From: Gammaproteobacteria bacterium
Lineage (GTDB): Bacteria; Pseudomonadota; Gammaproteobacteria; Pseudomonadales; Balneatricaceae
DNA: 34,446 bases
Direction of reading: 5' to 3'
NCBI GenBank assembly: GCA_030748435.1
Contig: JASMLZ010000088.1
Location: 1-34,446, forward strand
Positions 16,524 to 25,536 of the stretch are shown in pieces; the first letter of the stretch is position 1; every line of letters begins with the position of its first letter. Position numbers and translations under genes: made by a program. The notes beneath the pieces were generated by a model, which saw only the letters and a list, made by a program, of their open reading frames with translations, ran no database searches and was not told the origin of the DNA.

Positions 16524-16541
16524 TGTATAATTATTTGTACA
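16524..16541. promoter_or_regulatory. TGTATA/TGTACA operator-like site upstream of the lipid/litR operon
   Basis: TGTATA (16524-16529) and TGTACA (16536-16541) with 6 bases between lie about 70 bases upstream of the 16455 start. The boxes match the LitR half-site, but the start-to-start step is 12 rather than the 16-17 of the palindrome at 7238-7305. It is the only TGTACA in a non-coding stretch besides that palindrome, and it is located where the operon promoter should be. Confidence 0.55.
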
Positions 16542-16918
16542 CTTTATTGATCCAAATCACAACTTTTTATTCTACATTTTGCTATGCAATATAAAATAAG
16601 GCTAGTAAGGGTTACTAGATAACGTCTTAACTAATTTTATAACTCATTGATAAATATATTTATTTACCAAGAAAGCAGAAAAAAAGATATTACACAAGAA
16701 GCAAGATAGGCCTGAAAACTTTAAAAAGCCATCGCTACGAGTCAGGTGAAGGACTTTTTTATAATAAAATCAATTGGTTAGAAATTGCCGCTTCACCAGA
16801 CTCTTCGCCATAACGAATTTTGCTGAGGTTCCTCAGGCAAAATATGTTTGCTATGCTTGCTCGCTCGGAATCAACCTACCTTCTAAATCAGCACGCCACT
16901 ATGCGGGGAGCGGGCAAA
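16542..16918. other. AT-rich intergenic region between the light operon and the M24 gene
   Basis: About 380 bp between diverging genes. It should hold the promoters of both. An in-frame upstream extension of the M24 gene exists from 16820 but lacks a ribosome site. No RNA gene, hairpin terminator or clear further operator was recognised. Confidence 0.4.
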
Positions 16919-18100
16919 ATGGATAACGATAATAAAAATAATGACCTAAACATCCACTTCACTGCTGAGGAGTTTGCACAACGCCAGCACAAGGTACGAA
17001 AAGCTCTGGAAGCACAGGATCTGAACGGCGCTTTACTCTTCAAAATAGAGGATATGTATTGGCTCACCGGCTATGATTCGGACGGTTTTTCTATTTTTGG
17101 TTGTATGTTTATTGGTATAGACGACCAACTAACTCACCTGGCACGCCCGGCAGACCTTGGTAATGCGACCTATTCCTCTATCTGTACAGATATAAGGGAA
17201 GCCCCTGATGATCAAGCCATATCCCGTGCTGAACAGATTAAAAACATGCTGACATCTTTAGGCATGCAAGGTAAGAGGGTTGGCATTCAGGTTGATACCA
17301 TGGGGCTCACACCACGACTGTTTCTGCAAATACAGTCAGAACTGGATAATTGGTGCGATTTGATCATTATGCCGGATTTTATTCGCGAACTGCGACTGAT
17401 TAAAAGCCCTCAGGAACTCACTTATATGCGCAAGGCTGGTGAAATCATGGATATGGCACTGGATAAAACCATTGAGGCCACCTTTGCCGGAGCATTTGAA
17501 GGGGATATTTATGCTACCTTCTATGACACACTGTTTCGCTTGGGTGCCGATTTACCAGCGCATATCCCACCACTTGGCAGTGGCAAATCAGCCTTAAACC
17601 TGCGTTACACCACCAAACGTAAGCACGTGCTGGAGAATGATCAGGTAACCCTGGAGCTTGGTGTAGCCTATCGCCACTATCACGCGGCATCCATGTGTGT
17701 TGTTCTTACTGGCCCCAAGGTTAATGCCCGACATATAAAAATGCATGCAACCAGCATTAAGGCCCTCGAGGCCGTGCAGTCAATTCTGCGACCGGGAACC
17801 CGCATTGGCGATATCTACGACACCTACCGCAAGACACTTGAACATAATGGCGAAAGGGACGCTCTGCTAACCGTTTGCGGATACACCATGGGAGCAGTCT
17901 GGCCACCAACATGGATGGAACAACCCATGATCTATGCCAACCATCCCCTTGTCCTGCAAGAAAACATGTCTTTTTTCACCCATATGATCCTTAACGACAG
18001 GCAAACCGGCTTGTCAATGGCCGTAGCCGAACAGGCTATTATTACCAACGGGGCAGCAGAAATAATCACCCACGTGCCGCGCGAGCCTATTATCAAATAA
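16919..18100 (+). CDS. M24 (creatinase/ectoine-hydrolase-like) family protein without metal ligands
   Basis: A 393-residue protein with the two-domain layout of the creatinase/prolidase M24 family: N-terminal domain (LFKIEDMYWLTGYDSDGF) and pita-bread C-terminal domain from about 170 (PHIPPLGSGKSALNLRYTT onward). The longest frame begins at 16820, but the ATG at 16919 has GGAG eight bases before it. The five metal-binding residues of aminopeptidase P are not kept: the first Asp is Glu (TLELG), the second aligns to Ala (RYHA-like YRHYHAASM), the His site is Tyr (GYTMGAVWPPTW), and the Glu sites are absent. This resembles the metal-independent creatinase/DoeA-like branch. The active-site His also seems to be Arg. 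It may hydrolyse a small amide or be inactive; substrate unknown. It stands alone. Confidence 0.8.
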   Translation: MDNDNKNNDLNIHFTAEEFAQRQHKVRKALEAQDLNGALLFKIEDMYWLTGYDSDGFSIFGCMFIGIDDQLTHLARPADLGNATYSSICTDIREAPDDQAISRAEQIKNMLTSLGMQGKRVGIQVDTMGLTPRLFLQIQSELDNWCDLIIMPDFIRELRLIKSPQELTYMRKAGEIMDMALDKTIEATFAGAFEGDIYATFYDTLFRLGADLPAHIPPLGSGKSALNLRYTTKRKHVLENDQVTLELGVAYRHYHAASMCVVLTGPKVNARHIKMHATSIKALEAVQSILRPGTRIGDIYDTYRKTLEHNGERDALLTVCGYTMGAVWPPTWMEQPMIYANHPLVLQENMSFFTHMILNDRQTGLSMAVAEQAIITNGAAEIITHVPREPIIK

Positions 18101-18195
18101 AAGTTATTTTATGGGACGCAGGGTTTTATCAATCATATACATCCTGACACGGTGATGGCCAGAAGCAAAAGAAACTGCCCTTATTGAGTTTGATA

Positions 18196-18216
18196 TTGGG
18201 GCTCACATCGCCCCAA
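18196..18216. terminator. Hairpin between the converging M24 and fur genes
   Basis: TTGGGGC (18196-18202) and GCCCCAA (18210-18216) form a perfect 7-bp stem with a 7-base loop between two converging genes. On the plus strand a T-rich stretch (tgttttgttttttt) begins about 16 bases later, not directly after the stem. It may serve as a bidirectional terminator; strength uncertain. Confidence 0.45.
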
Positions 18217-18252
18217 AAGACTTCCAGTGTTTTGTTTTTTTATAACCGTTAA

Positions 18253-18663
18253 TCAATCCTGACTAATGCCATAGATATGCACGGTACGCCCGGTGATTTC
18301 GAATCCTTGCTCCTGAGCAATTGCTTCTATACGGGCATTAAGAACAGGGTCATTAAATTCCTTCACTGTGCCTGTTTTTACACAAACCAGATGATCATGA
18401 TTATCTTCCGATGCCAGTTCAAACACTGAGTGATCACCCTCAAAGCGGTGACGCACCACCAGACCCGCTGCCTCGAACTGGGTCAAGACCCGATAAACAG
18501 TAGCCAAGCCAATATCTTCACCCTGACCAATAAGCTGCTTATAGATATCTTCCGCACTCCAGTGATCTGATTCATTGGCTTGCTCAAGAATCTGATAGAT
18601 CTTCACCCTTGGCAAAGTCACTTTCAGGCCAACTTTTCGCAATTCCTGACTTTCTGATGCCAT
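18253..18663 (-). CDS. fur: Ferric uptake regulator Fur
   Basis: An iron-sensing repressor that, with Fe2+, binds Fur boxes and shuts iron-acquisition genes. It has 136 residues, normal length. The winged helix is at 1-85 (KVTLPRVKIYQILE, LATVYRVLTQFEAAG), the metal-site sequence is GDHSVFELASEDNHDHLVCVKTG, and C-terminal dimerisation follows. As in pseudomonad Fur, the second Cys of the E. coli CxxC zinc site is missing (CVKT), which is normal for this group. Several Fur-box-like sites lie to the right (22801-22838, 32557-32571, 33324-33338), consistent with local iron genes being its targets. Transcribed alone. Confidence 0.97.
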   Translation of the reverse strand: MASESQELRKVGLKVTLPRVKIYQILEQANESDHWSAEDIYKQLIGQGEDIGLATVYRVLTQFEAAGLVVRHRFEGDHSVFELASEDNHDHLVCVKTGTVKEFNDPVLNARIEAIAQEQGFEITGRTVHIYGISQD

Positions 18664-18699
18664 AATTTTGTACTCTCAACAACATGGACTAACGTGGAC

Positions 18700-18735
18700 C
18701 AGCTTGGATTATAGTCCAGCCGGTGGATTATACCT
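18700..18735 (-). promoter_or_regulatory. Possible fur promoter with two -10-like TATAAT boxes
   Basis: On the minus strand two TATAAT hexamers (18708-18713 and 18727-18732) sit in a short imperfect direct repeat (TATAATCCA...GCTGG), 45-70 bases before the fur ATG. Matching -35 boxes are poor. No clear Fur box was seen here. Confidence 0.35.
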
Positions 18736-18901
18736 AGCCCAAATATTTTATAAAATATGCACAAACAGCAATTATGATGATTTATATCGCCTAGCGCACC
18801 AATGATATGCTAATTAGAAGGCAGCACACTGTTGCTAAGGGAATTACCAGTAGCGGCAAGACGCGATTTGCCAGATATAAGCTGAACTATCGCATTGAAC
18901 T

Positions 18902-18920
18902 CGACTAGATAATCTAGTCG
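18902..18920. terminator. Perfect palindrome just past the fbpC stop
   Basis: CGACTAGAT and ATCTAGTCG (9-bp arms with one base between) lie five bases after the stop of fbpC. In RNA this would fold into a small hairpin and may end the fbpABC transcript, but no U-run follows. A protein-binding dyad is the alternative. Confidence 0.4.
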
Positions 18921-18925
18921 GTATA

Positions 18926-19978
18926 TTAGGACCGAAATGCAAGCAGGTGTTCCATATTGAGTTTGATACCAATATCTTCACCAATATCATGGTCATGGTG
19001 GGAGTCGGTAAAACAAGCAACTTGTTCGCCACTGGCCAATTCAATACGGTAAAGAAAATGAGTACCACGAAAACGCTTACTAACGATATGCCCTTTTATC
19101 GGACTGCCATCATCATGCAAGATATCATCTGGACGCACAAAGACGTCAACTTTGCAGCCAGTTTCAAAATCTAATTTGCCATTACTGATATTGCCCAAAA
19201 TGCAGGTGATTTGGTGGCTATCCACAACCTGCCCTGCAATAAAGTCACCTTCGCCGACAAAGTCCGCAACAAAGCGGCTGGCCGGTTTATGATAGATTTC
19301 ATAAGCGCTGGACAACTGTTCTATTTCACCATGGTGCATGACCGCAATTTGGTCAGCAAAAGCAAAAGCTTCTTTTTGATCATGGGAAACCAGAATAGCA
19401 GTAATCCCCTCACGCTTTAACAAGGCAGCCACTTCAGGTACCAAAGCTTCGCGCAAAGCAGCATCCAAACCGGAAAATGGTTCATCCAATAACAATAGAT
19501 TACACTTGGGAGCAATGGCCCGAGCCAGAGCCACGCGCTGCTGCTGGCCACCAGAAAGCTCATGGGGATAACGCTCACCAAAACCTGCCAGCCCAACCAT
19601 AGACAACAAGTATTCAACTCGTCGCTGGGCATCATCAGCTGACCACTGGTGTAAGCCAAAGGCAATATTGGCGCGCACAGTTAGATGAGGAAACAGGGCA
19701 ATATCCTGAAACACCATGCCGATTTGACGGTGCTCTGGCGCCAGATTAATCCCAGCTCCAGACAACAACTGACCGGCCAACACAATACGCCCGGCAGCCA
19801 CATCCTGAAAACCGGCTATGGCTCTTAACAAAGTAGATTTGCCACAACCACTGGGTCCCAGCAAACATAACAGCTGGCCCTGTTGCAGACTTAAATCCAA
19901 GCTGGTCAGGGCGCGTGTTGAATCATAGTCAACAGTCAGATTTGTTACTTCTAAAAGCGCTGTTTGCTGTTCAGTCAT
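18926..19978 (-). CDS. fbpC: Ferric iron ABC transporter ATP-binding protein
   Basis: ATPase that powers Fe3+ import through the FbpB permease. 350 residues. Walker A is GPSGCGKST (about 40), the Q-loop is VFQDIALFPHLTV, the signature is LSGGQQQRVALARAI, Walker B is LLLLDEPFSGLD, and the switch His is in LVSHDQKEA. A C-terminal TOBE-like regulatory domain follows from about 240 (FVRPDDIL). It is the last gene of fbpA-fbpB-fbpC, 32 bases after fbpB. Fur control from the boxes upstream of fbpA is expected. Confidence 0.95.
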   Translation of the reverse strand: MTEQQTALLEVTNLTVDYDSTRALTSLDLSLQQGQLLCLLGPSGCGKSTLLRAIAGFQDVAAGRIVLAGQLLSGAGINLAPEHRQIGMVFQDIALFPHLTVRANIAFGLHQWSADDAQRRVEYLLSMVGLAGFGERYPHELSGGQQQRVALARAIAPKCNLLLLDEPFSGLDAALREALVPEVAALLKREGITAILVSHDQKEAFAFADQIAVMHHGEIEQLSSAYEIYHKPASRFVADFVGEGDFIAGQVVDSHQITCILGNISNGKLDFETGCKVDVFVRPDDILHDDGSPIKGHIVSKRFRGTHFLYRIELASGEQVACFTDSHHDHDIGEDIGIKLNMEHLLAFRS

Positions 19979-20010
19979 AAACCACTCTTTTCATTTAGTT
20001 AGCCACCAGA

Positions 20011-21663
20011 TCAGCCCCGTTGCCGGCGCCGGTTTATGGCCCTATTAAGAATTAATACAGGTATCAAACCAACCAATACAATCATCAGCGACGCAGGTGC
20101 AGCCTCAACCAGTTGTTCATCGGCAGCCAATTCGTAAGCTCTTACAGCTAGAGTATTGAAGTCAAAGGGGCGCAGCATCAAGGTGGCAGGCAGTTCCTTA
20201 AGCACATCCACAAACACCACTAACAAAGCGGTCAGTACGCTACTACGCATAAGCGGTATATGGATCAGGCGCAATACATCCCAAGCATTGCGCCCCATGC
20301 CCTTGGCAGACTCATCCAAACTGGGACTCACTTGCCCCAAACCAGACTGAATACCACCCAAGGCCACAGCCAAAAAGCGCACACAATAAGCCATTAACAA
20401 TACCACCAAAGTGCCACTTAATAATAAACCAGGGGATGACCAACCCAGCCACGTAAAAGCATCATTGATCCTATGATCCAGCCACGCCAGAGGCAACATA
20501 ACACCAATAGCGATAATCGTACCAGGCAACGCATAGCCCATACCGGCCAGAGTCACAGCATGACGCACGGACTGCCGTGGGTAGAAGCGCTGGGCATAGG
20601 CTAATAACAAGGCCAAACACACTGCCAAAACGGCCGCCAGAGCTGATAAATAAAATGAGTTCCATGCCAATTGCCAAAATGACGACCATTGCACATGGGC
20701 TTCAAACAGGGTCCACCACAATAGCTGACCAGCAGGAATAATAAAACCAAACACCACCGGAATCAGGCATACGCAACAGGCCAGCCAACCACGCCAACCT
20801 AACAATACAATAGCTGTTGCCGTCGCTCTTGGCTGGGCTTTAACATGATAGGCCTGACGTCTTCGAGACCAACGTTCCACCACAATCAGCGTCACCACAA
20901 ACAGTAATAACACGGCCGCCAATTGGGCTGCACCAGCCGTATCACCAAAACCATAAAAGGTCCGAAAAATACCCGTAGTAAAGGTGGCCACGCCAAAATA
21001 CTGTACCGTACCATAATCAGCCAGCGTTTCCATCAAGGCCAGAGTCAAGCCGGCAATAATAGCAGGCCGAGCCATGGGCACTGCTACCTTGAACCATGCC
21101 TGCCAACGGCTATAACCCAAACTACGCGCCACATCCATGCTCACTGAAGACTGCTCCAGAAAAGTCGCTCTGGCGGTCAAATAAACATAGGGGTATAACA
21201 CCAGCACCATCATCGCCATGGCGCCACTTAAGGAACGCACCTGCCAAAACCAGTAGTCACCATAGCCCCAGCCAGTCAAATGTCGCAAACCACTCTGCAC
21301 TGGGCCTGCATAATCAAGAATGCCGGTGTAGGTATAAGCAATAATATAAGCCGGCATCGCCAAGGGTAACAATAGCGCCCAATCCAACCAGCGACGGCCC
21401 GGAAACTGGCACATGGCAGCCAGCCAGGCTGCCGGCACGCCCATCATTAACACCCCTGCTCCGACACCCAACATCAAGAGCAGGGAATTGGACACATAGT
21501 CCGGCAATACAGTTTGCCAAATATGTAGCCACAGGTCATTACCAACAAAGGCCGCCTGCTGTAACACGGCAACGATAGGTAACAACACCAATGCCGCCAC
21601 GATAAGAGCAACCCACTTTAAACTGGGAACATACCTGAATTTAAAACTCTGCGAAACACTCAT
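20011..21663 (-). CDS. fbpB: Ferric iron ABC transporter permease (fused two-domain type)
   Basis: A 550-residue inner-membrane permease with about twelve helices in two homologous halves, as in FbpB/SfuB, which forms the Fe3+ channel without a partner permease. The first half has the transport motif around ARATFLEQSSVSMDVARSLGYSRWQAWFKVAVP (EAA loop), the second LDESAKGMGRNAWDVLRLIHIPL. It lies between fbpA (6 bases) and fbpC. It probably also serves the orphan binding protein at 28862-29881, which has no permease of its own here. Confidence 0.94.
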   Translation of the reverse strand: MSVSQSFKFRYVPSLKWVALIVAALVLLPIVAVLQQAAFVGNDLWLHIWQTVLPDYVSNSLLLMLGVGAGVLMMGVPAAWLAAMCQFPGRRWLDWALLLPLAMPAYIIAYTYTGILDYAGPVQSGLRHLTGWGYGDYWFWQVRSLSGAMAMMVLVLYPYVYLTARATFLEQSSVSMDVARSLGYSRWQAWFKVAVPMARPAIIAGLTLALMETLADYGTVQYFGVATFTTGIFRTFYGFGDTAGAAQLAAVLLLFVVTLIVVERWSRRRQAYHVKAQPRATATAIVLLGWRGWLACCVCLIPVVFGFIIPAGQLLWWTLFEAHVQWSSFWQLAWNSFYLSALAAVLAVCLALLLAYAQRFYPRQSVRHAVTLAGMGYALPGTIIAIGVMLPLAWLDHRINDAFTWLGWSSPGLLLSGTLVVLLMAYCVRFLAVALGGIQSGLGQVSPSLDESAKGMGRNAWDVLRLIHIPLMRSSVLTALLVVFVDVLKELPATLMLRPFDFNTLAVRAYELAADEQLVEAAPASLMIVLVGLIPVLILNRAINRRRQRG

Positions 21664-21669
21664 AGACGC

Positions 21670-22683
21670 TTATCGCCAGCGGGCCTGGTCCATCAGCTTG
21701 ATAACCTGTTGATTAAGTTCGCCCAAGCGGGTCAGGCTAACAGTATCGGCTTTAGGCTGACCATAGGCTGCCAGAACATCAGGCATAGGTACGCCTGCCA
21801 CTACGGGATATTCATTGTTGACATCGGCATACCAACGTTGGGCTTGCTCACTCACCATATATTCCATCAAAGCTATGGCATGTTGTTTATGCTTGCTGGC
21901 TTTAGTCAAGGCCATACCGCTGATATTAAAGTGAGCGCCGCGATCGGACTGATTAGGCCAGAATACAGCCAATTGCCCCGCCACTGCGTTATCCACCCTA
22001 CTATCTGAGCGTTGCAAACGTGCCAAATAATAAGTATTGACCAAGGTCAAATCACAAATACCTGCTGCGACTGCCTTGAGTTGATCAGTGTCACCACCAG
22101 CCGGTGGTTTAGACAGGTTAGCCACCATACCCTGCATCCAGTTCAAGGTCTGTTCAGGGCCATTAGCTATCAGGGCTGCCGCCACCAAAGATTGATTATA
22201 AACATTATCAGACGAACGCAGACACAGTCGCCCACGCCATTGGCTATCGGCTAAATCCTCATAACGCCCCAGTTGCTCTACTGCAACCCGACCGGGCGCA
22301 TAAACAATGGGACGTGCCCGGCTGGTAACACCAAACCAGTGATGGTCTTTATCACGCCAGGCGACTGGAACAACTTGTTGTAAAACACCATTATCAACTG
22401 CCTGAGTCAGCTGCATCTGCTTGGCACGGTGCAAACGGGCCACATCTGTGGTGATTAGCAAATCCGCTGGGCTAGCCATACCTTCCAGGGCCAGACGACG
22501 CAACAAGGCATCATCCTTGCCGGTTAACAGCTTTACCTGGATGCCAGTATCAGCAGTAAATTGCTGCAACAAAGGCAAGATAAGTGCTTCTTTGCGGGAA
22601 GAGTAAATGTTTACCTGCGCCAGGGTCGCTGCACTAAATAACAACAAAGAAGCAACAACCAAACAACGCTTTAATAACAGCAT
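21670..22683 (-). CDS. fbpA: Periplasmic ferric iron-binding protein, copy 1
   Basis: Binds Fe3+ in the periplasm and hands it to FbpB. The frame extends to 22704, but the ATG at 22683 has GAGGG six bases upstream and starts directly with a signal peptide (MLLLKRCLVVASLLLFSAATLA, cut before QVNIYSSRKE). The fold is of the transferrin-like FbpA/IdiA class, with LTGKDDALLRRL, ARPIVYAP and the iron-binding tyrosine pair in LVNTYYLARL. The C-terminal WYADVNNEYPV is typical. First gene of fbpABC, reading away from the imelysin operon across two Fur-box-like sites. About 60% similar by eye to the second copy at 28862. Confidence 0.95.
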   Translation of the reverse strand: MLLLKRCLVVASLLLFSAATLAQVNIYSSRKEALILPLLQQFTADTGIQVKLLTGKDDALLRRLALEGMASPADLLITTDVARLHRAKQMQLTQAVDNGVLQQVVPVAWRDKDHHWFGVTSRARPIVYAPGRVAVEQLGRYEDLADSQWRGRLCLRSSDNVYNQSLVAAALIANGPEQTLNWMQGMVANLSKPPAGGDTDQLKAVAAGICDLTLVNTYYLARLQRSDSRVDNAVAGQLAVFWPNQSDRGAHFNISGMALTKASKHKQHAIALMEYMVSEQAQRWYADVNNEYPVVAGVPMPDVLAAYGQPKADTVSLTRLGELNQQVIKLMDQARWR

Positions 22684-22800
22684 AACAAACCCTCGAAGCC
22701 ACAAGAGGAAAAATTATACAGTATCTAAAACTAAACGAAAATAATTCCTATTTATAAACGACAATAATTGACCCATATCAATAAAAAAACTAATATCTAT

Positions 22801-22838
22801 TGAGAATCATTTGTATTTGAGAAACATAATCGTTATCA
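22801..22838. promoter_or_regulatory. Two Fur-box-like sites between fbpA and the imelysin operon
   Basis: Against the 7-1-7 consensus TGATAAT-n-ATTATCA, 22801-22815 (TGAGAATCATTTGTA) matches 10 of 14 and 22824-22838 (ACATAATCGTTATCA) matches 11 of 14. They lie between divergent fbpA (start 22683) and imelysin (start 22887), so both operons are probably repressed by iron-loaded Fur. Confidence 0.75.
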
Positions 22839-22886
22839 TTTGGTTTTTTTATAACATCCATCAATGAACAATAGGAACACGCACCC

Positions 22887-24218
22887 ATGAATCTGAAACA
22901 AGCTATCAAACTAGCCCCTCTTGGGCTGGCCACGACTATGATGGCCTCTACTGCCGTGGCAAGCCAAGCTAACAAGGCTATTTTGCACACCTATGCCGAC
23001 CTTGCTGCCAGCAGCTACAGTCAGGCTTTAACCGATGCCCAAAGCTTGCAAGCAAGCCTGCAAGCTTTTGCCGCCTCCCCCAGCGCGGGCACCATGGAAG
23101 CAGCCAAGCAAGCCTGGTTACAGTCACGTGAATCCTATGGAGTAACGGAAATTTTCCGTCTGTCTGAAGGCCCTATTGATGCCGAGGAAGGCTGGGTAGC
23201 CGATGCTTACGGCGCTCTGGAAGGTCAGCTAAATGCCTGGCCTCTGGATGAAAATATGATCGACTACACCACCACAGCCGATGGTTCTACAACATCTGGC
23301 AATATTATCGACACCAAGGGTGCGTTCAACCCAGGTGGCGGTGTGGTTGATGTAGCCACTATTACCTCTGACGCGCTGGCTGCCCTGAACGAAAACGGTG
23401 GCGACGCCAACGTTAGTTCCGGCTACCACGCCATCGAATTCCTGTTGTGGGGCCAGGACCAGGACTACGACAACTTTGCTGCTGACACAATTACCAACGG
23501 CGCCTTGACTGCTGGTGAGCGTCCTTTAACTGACTTTACCGAAGATGCTTTGGCTGCCCGTCGCTTTGAGTACCTGAATGCTGCAGCTGACCTGCTAGTT
23601 ACCGATCTGGAAACCGTTACCAGCGCTTGGGTTGATGGCATTAGTTACAGTGGCTGTGCTACCGATATGACCGGCTGTTACCGTTCCGCCTTCCTCGGTG
23701 AACTGACCGGTGCCGATGCTGCAAAGAATATTGCCGACACTGACGCCTTGCGTACTGTCATCTCTGGCATGGGCGTATTTATCAAGTCTGAACTGGCTAA
23801 CGAGCGTATCGCTGTTGCCGTATTGACGCCTAGTGAAGAAGACGAGCACTCCTGCTTCTCTGACAACACTCACCGTGACATCGCTCTGAACTATCAGGGT
23901 TTTGTCAATGTATTAAAAGGTGAACTGGGTAGTGCAGATATGGGCGTTAGTATGTATGATAGCGCCTCCGCAGACACTCGCAGTCAGTTAGATAGCCTGA
24001 TCAACGCCATCGACACTCGTGTAGCGGCGGTCAATAATCTGGCTGAAACCAGCATGCACTTTGACTACCAGATCGTTGATGCCAAGCAAGCCGGCGAAAT
24101 TCGTCGTATGAAAAACGATATGCGTAAGTTGGGCGACGCCATGACAGCTGTTGCGGCTGATCTGGGTATCTCCCTGACCGTCGAAGATGTAACCGACGCA
24201 GAAGAAACACAACTGTAA
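22887..24218 (+). CDS. Imelysin-family (M75) periplasmic iron-uptake protein 1
   Basis: A 443-residue exported protein (signal peptide to about residue 25, ASTAVAS). Imelysin/ICMP/IrpA proteins are iron-regulated all-helical periplasmic or surface proteins related to the metal-binding part of EfeO and are implicated in iron uptake. The family's GxHxxE motif is present as G179-Y-H181-A-I-E184, next to FLLWGQD. A later HSCFSDNTHRDI segment also fits the family. First gene of a plus-strand operon with the di-heme oxidoreductase 7 bases away. The two Fur boxes upstream support iron control. Protease activity is not expected. Ligand and partner are unknown. Confidence 0.92.
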   Translation: MNLKQAIKLAPLGLATTMMASTAVASQANKAILHTYADLAASSYSQALTDAQSLQASLQAFAASPSAGTMEAAKQAWLQSRESYGVTEIFRLSEGPIDAEEGWVADAYGALEGQLNAWPLDENMIDYTTTADGSTTSGNIIDTKGAFNPGGGVVDVATITSDALAALNENGGDANVSSGYHAIEFLLWGQDQDYDNFAADTITNGALTAGERPLTDFTEDALAARRFEYLNAAADLLVTDLETVTSAWVDGISYSGCATDMTGCYRSAFLGELTGADAAKNIADTDALRTVISGMGVFIKSELANERIAVAVLTPSEEDEHSCFSDNTHRDIALNYQGFVNVLKGELGSADMGVSMYDSASADTRSQLDSLINAIDTRVAAVNNLAETSMHFDYQIVDAKQAGEIRRMKNDMRKLGDAMTAVAADLGISLTVEDVTDAEETQL

Positions 24219-24225
24219 TATAACT

Positions 24226-25533
24226 ATGACCAAAGCGCCTCAACAGCGCGCGGTGATTAACCTGGCCCGGGGAGTACTGATTAGTGCTTTCTGGGCCAGT
24301 TTCGTTAATCCTGCCAACGCGCAAATATTTACCCATGACCGTAGTGTCAAGGCTCTCACTCACCTACAATCTGGCCTCAGTGCCGAGCAAGAAGAACTGT
24401 TTTTTCTTGGTCGAAGTTTTGCCAATGTGCCCTGGGTAGAGGCCCCTGCCGCCACCACCGCACGAGACGGCCTAGGACCTTTGTTTAACGCCAATACCTG
24501 CGTTGCCTGCCACACCAAAAATGGTGCTGGGGGTGGTTATGGGCCACAAGGCGAAGCGCCTCGCTCCAGCGTCGTGCAATTACACAAATATGATAGCCAG
24601 CAGCAGATCTGGGGTAGCGATCCTGTATATGGCCCACAAATATCAGTCAACGGTAACCGTGATGTACCCTTTGAAGGAGCCTATCATATAGTATGGCAAG
24701 CCGCTGCCCATGATTCACGGCTGAGGTACCCGACACCAACCTTTAGTCAGTTAAACTACGGCCCACTGCACACGGACACCCACACCCAGTTGATGCGCGC
24801 CCCTGCCCTTACAGGATTAGGCCTACTCGAACAAATTCCAGACGCACAAATTTATGCTCAGGCAGACCCGCAAGATAGCAATGGCGATGGCATTTCTGGC
24901 CGTACCCAGATGGTCTGGTCCTATGCCACCCAGAGCCAGAAATTAGGCCGCTTTGGTTGGAAAAACACCACCGCCAGTGTGATCGATCAGTCAGCCAAAG
25001 CGGCACATCTGGATATGGGGCTATCCAATCCACTGTTTACCGAAGAAAACTGCACCCCAACTCAGACCGAATGTAATCAAGCCTTCCGCAGCGAAACATT
25101 GGACCTACCAGCCCAGCGACTGCAAGCCATCGCCATTTATCTCAGCAATCTAAAAATTCCCAAACCAGATGGCAAACATACCCAAGGCAAAGTCGTATTT
25201 AACCAGCTCGGCTGCCAAAACTGCCACAGTAATACCTATACCCTGAGCAATGGTCAGGCCCTACCCGCTTATACGGACCTACTACTGCATGATATGGGTG
25301 AGGCCCTGCAAAGTAAGGGCCCATTAGCACGGGAATGGCGCACCGCACCCTTATGGGGGCTAGGCCTTAACCAACATCAGCAACCACCGGCCTACCTACA
25401 TGACGGGCGCGCGAAAAACTTGACCGAAGCGATTCTTTGGCACGACGGGGAAGCCCAAAGCAGCCGCGAGGCATTTAATCTGTTACCCTTGGCCAAGCAA
25501 CAACAACTGCTCGCATTTTTGGGGTCTTTATAA
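24226..25533 (+). CDS. Di-heme oxidoreductase of the DHOR/DUF1111 family
   Basis: A 435-residue periplasmic c-type cytochrome with a signal sequence (hydrophobic segment 10-30, NAQ cut). Two heme-attachment motifs are seen: C92-V-A-C-H96 and CQNCH near residue 330. DHOR (DUF1111) proteins regularly sit next to imelysin genes in gammaproteobacteria and are thought to do redox chemistry on iron or on thiol groups during iron acquisition; no reaction is proven. It lies between the two imelysin genes with gaps of 7 and 3 bases. C-terminal YLHDGRAKNLTEAILWHDGEA is typical. Confidence 0.92.
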   Translation: MTKAPQQRAVINLARGVLISAFWASFVNPANAQIFTHDRSVKALTHLQSGLSAEQEELFFLGRSFANVPWVEAPAATTARDGLGPLFNANTCVACHTKNGAGGGYGPQGEAPRSSVVQLHKYDSQQQIWGSDPVYGPQISVNGNRDVPFEGAYHIVWQAAAHDSRLRYPTPTFSQLNYGPLHTDTHTQLMRAPALTGLGLLEQIPDAQIYAQADPQDSNGDGISGRTQMVWSYATQSQKLGRFGWKNTTASVIDQSAKAAHLDMGLSNPLFTEENCTPTQTECNQAFRSETLDLPAQRLQAIAIYLSNLKIPKPDGKHTQGKVVFNQLGCQNCHSNTYTLSNGQALPAYTDLLLHDMGEALQSKGPLAREWRTAPLWGLGLNQHQQPPAYLHDGRAKNLTEAILWHDGEAQSSREAFNLLPLAKQQQLLAFLGSL

Positions 25534-25536
25534 GTT

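Noticed and set aside
16820-16918. N-terminal extension of the M24 protein
   Set aside because: No ribosome site at 16820 and no family similarity; ATG 16919 has GGAG at good distance.
17183-17188. TGTACA box inside the M24 gene
   Set aside because: Single box in coding sequence with no second box at the right distance; expected by chance.
24031-24363. 110-aa antisense frame across imelysin 1 and DHOR
   Set aside because: Arises opposite two well-supported genes in a GC-richer stretch; no independent support.
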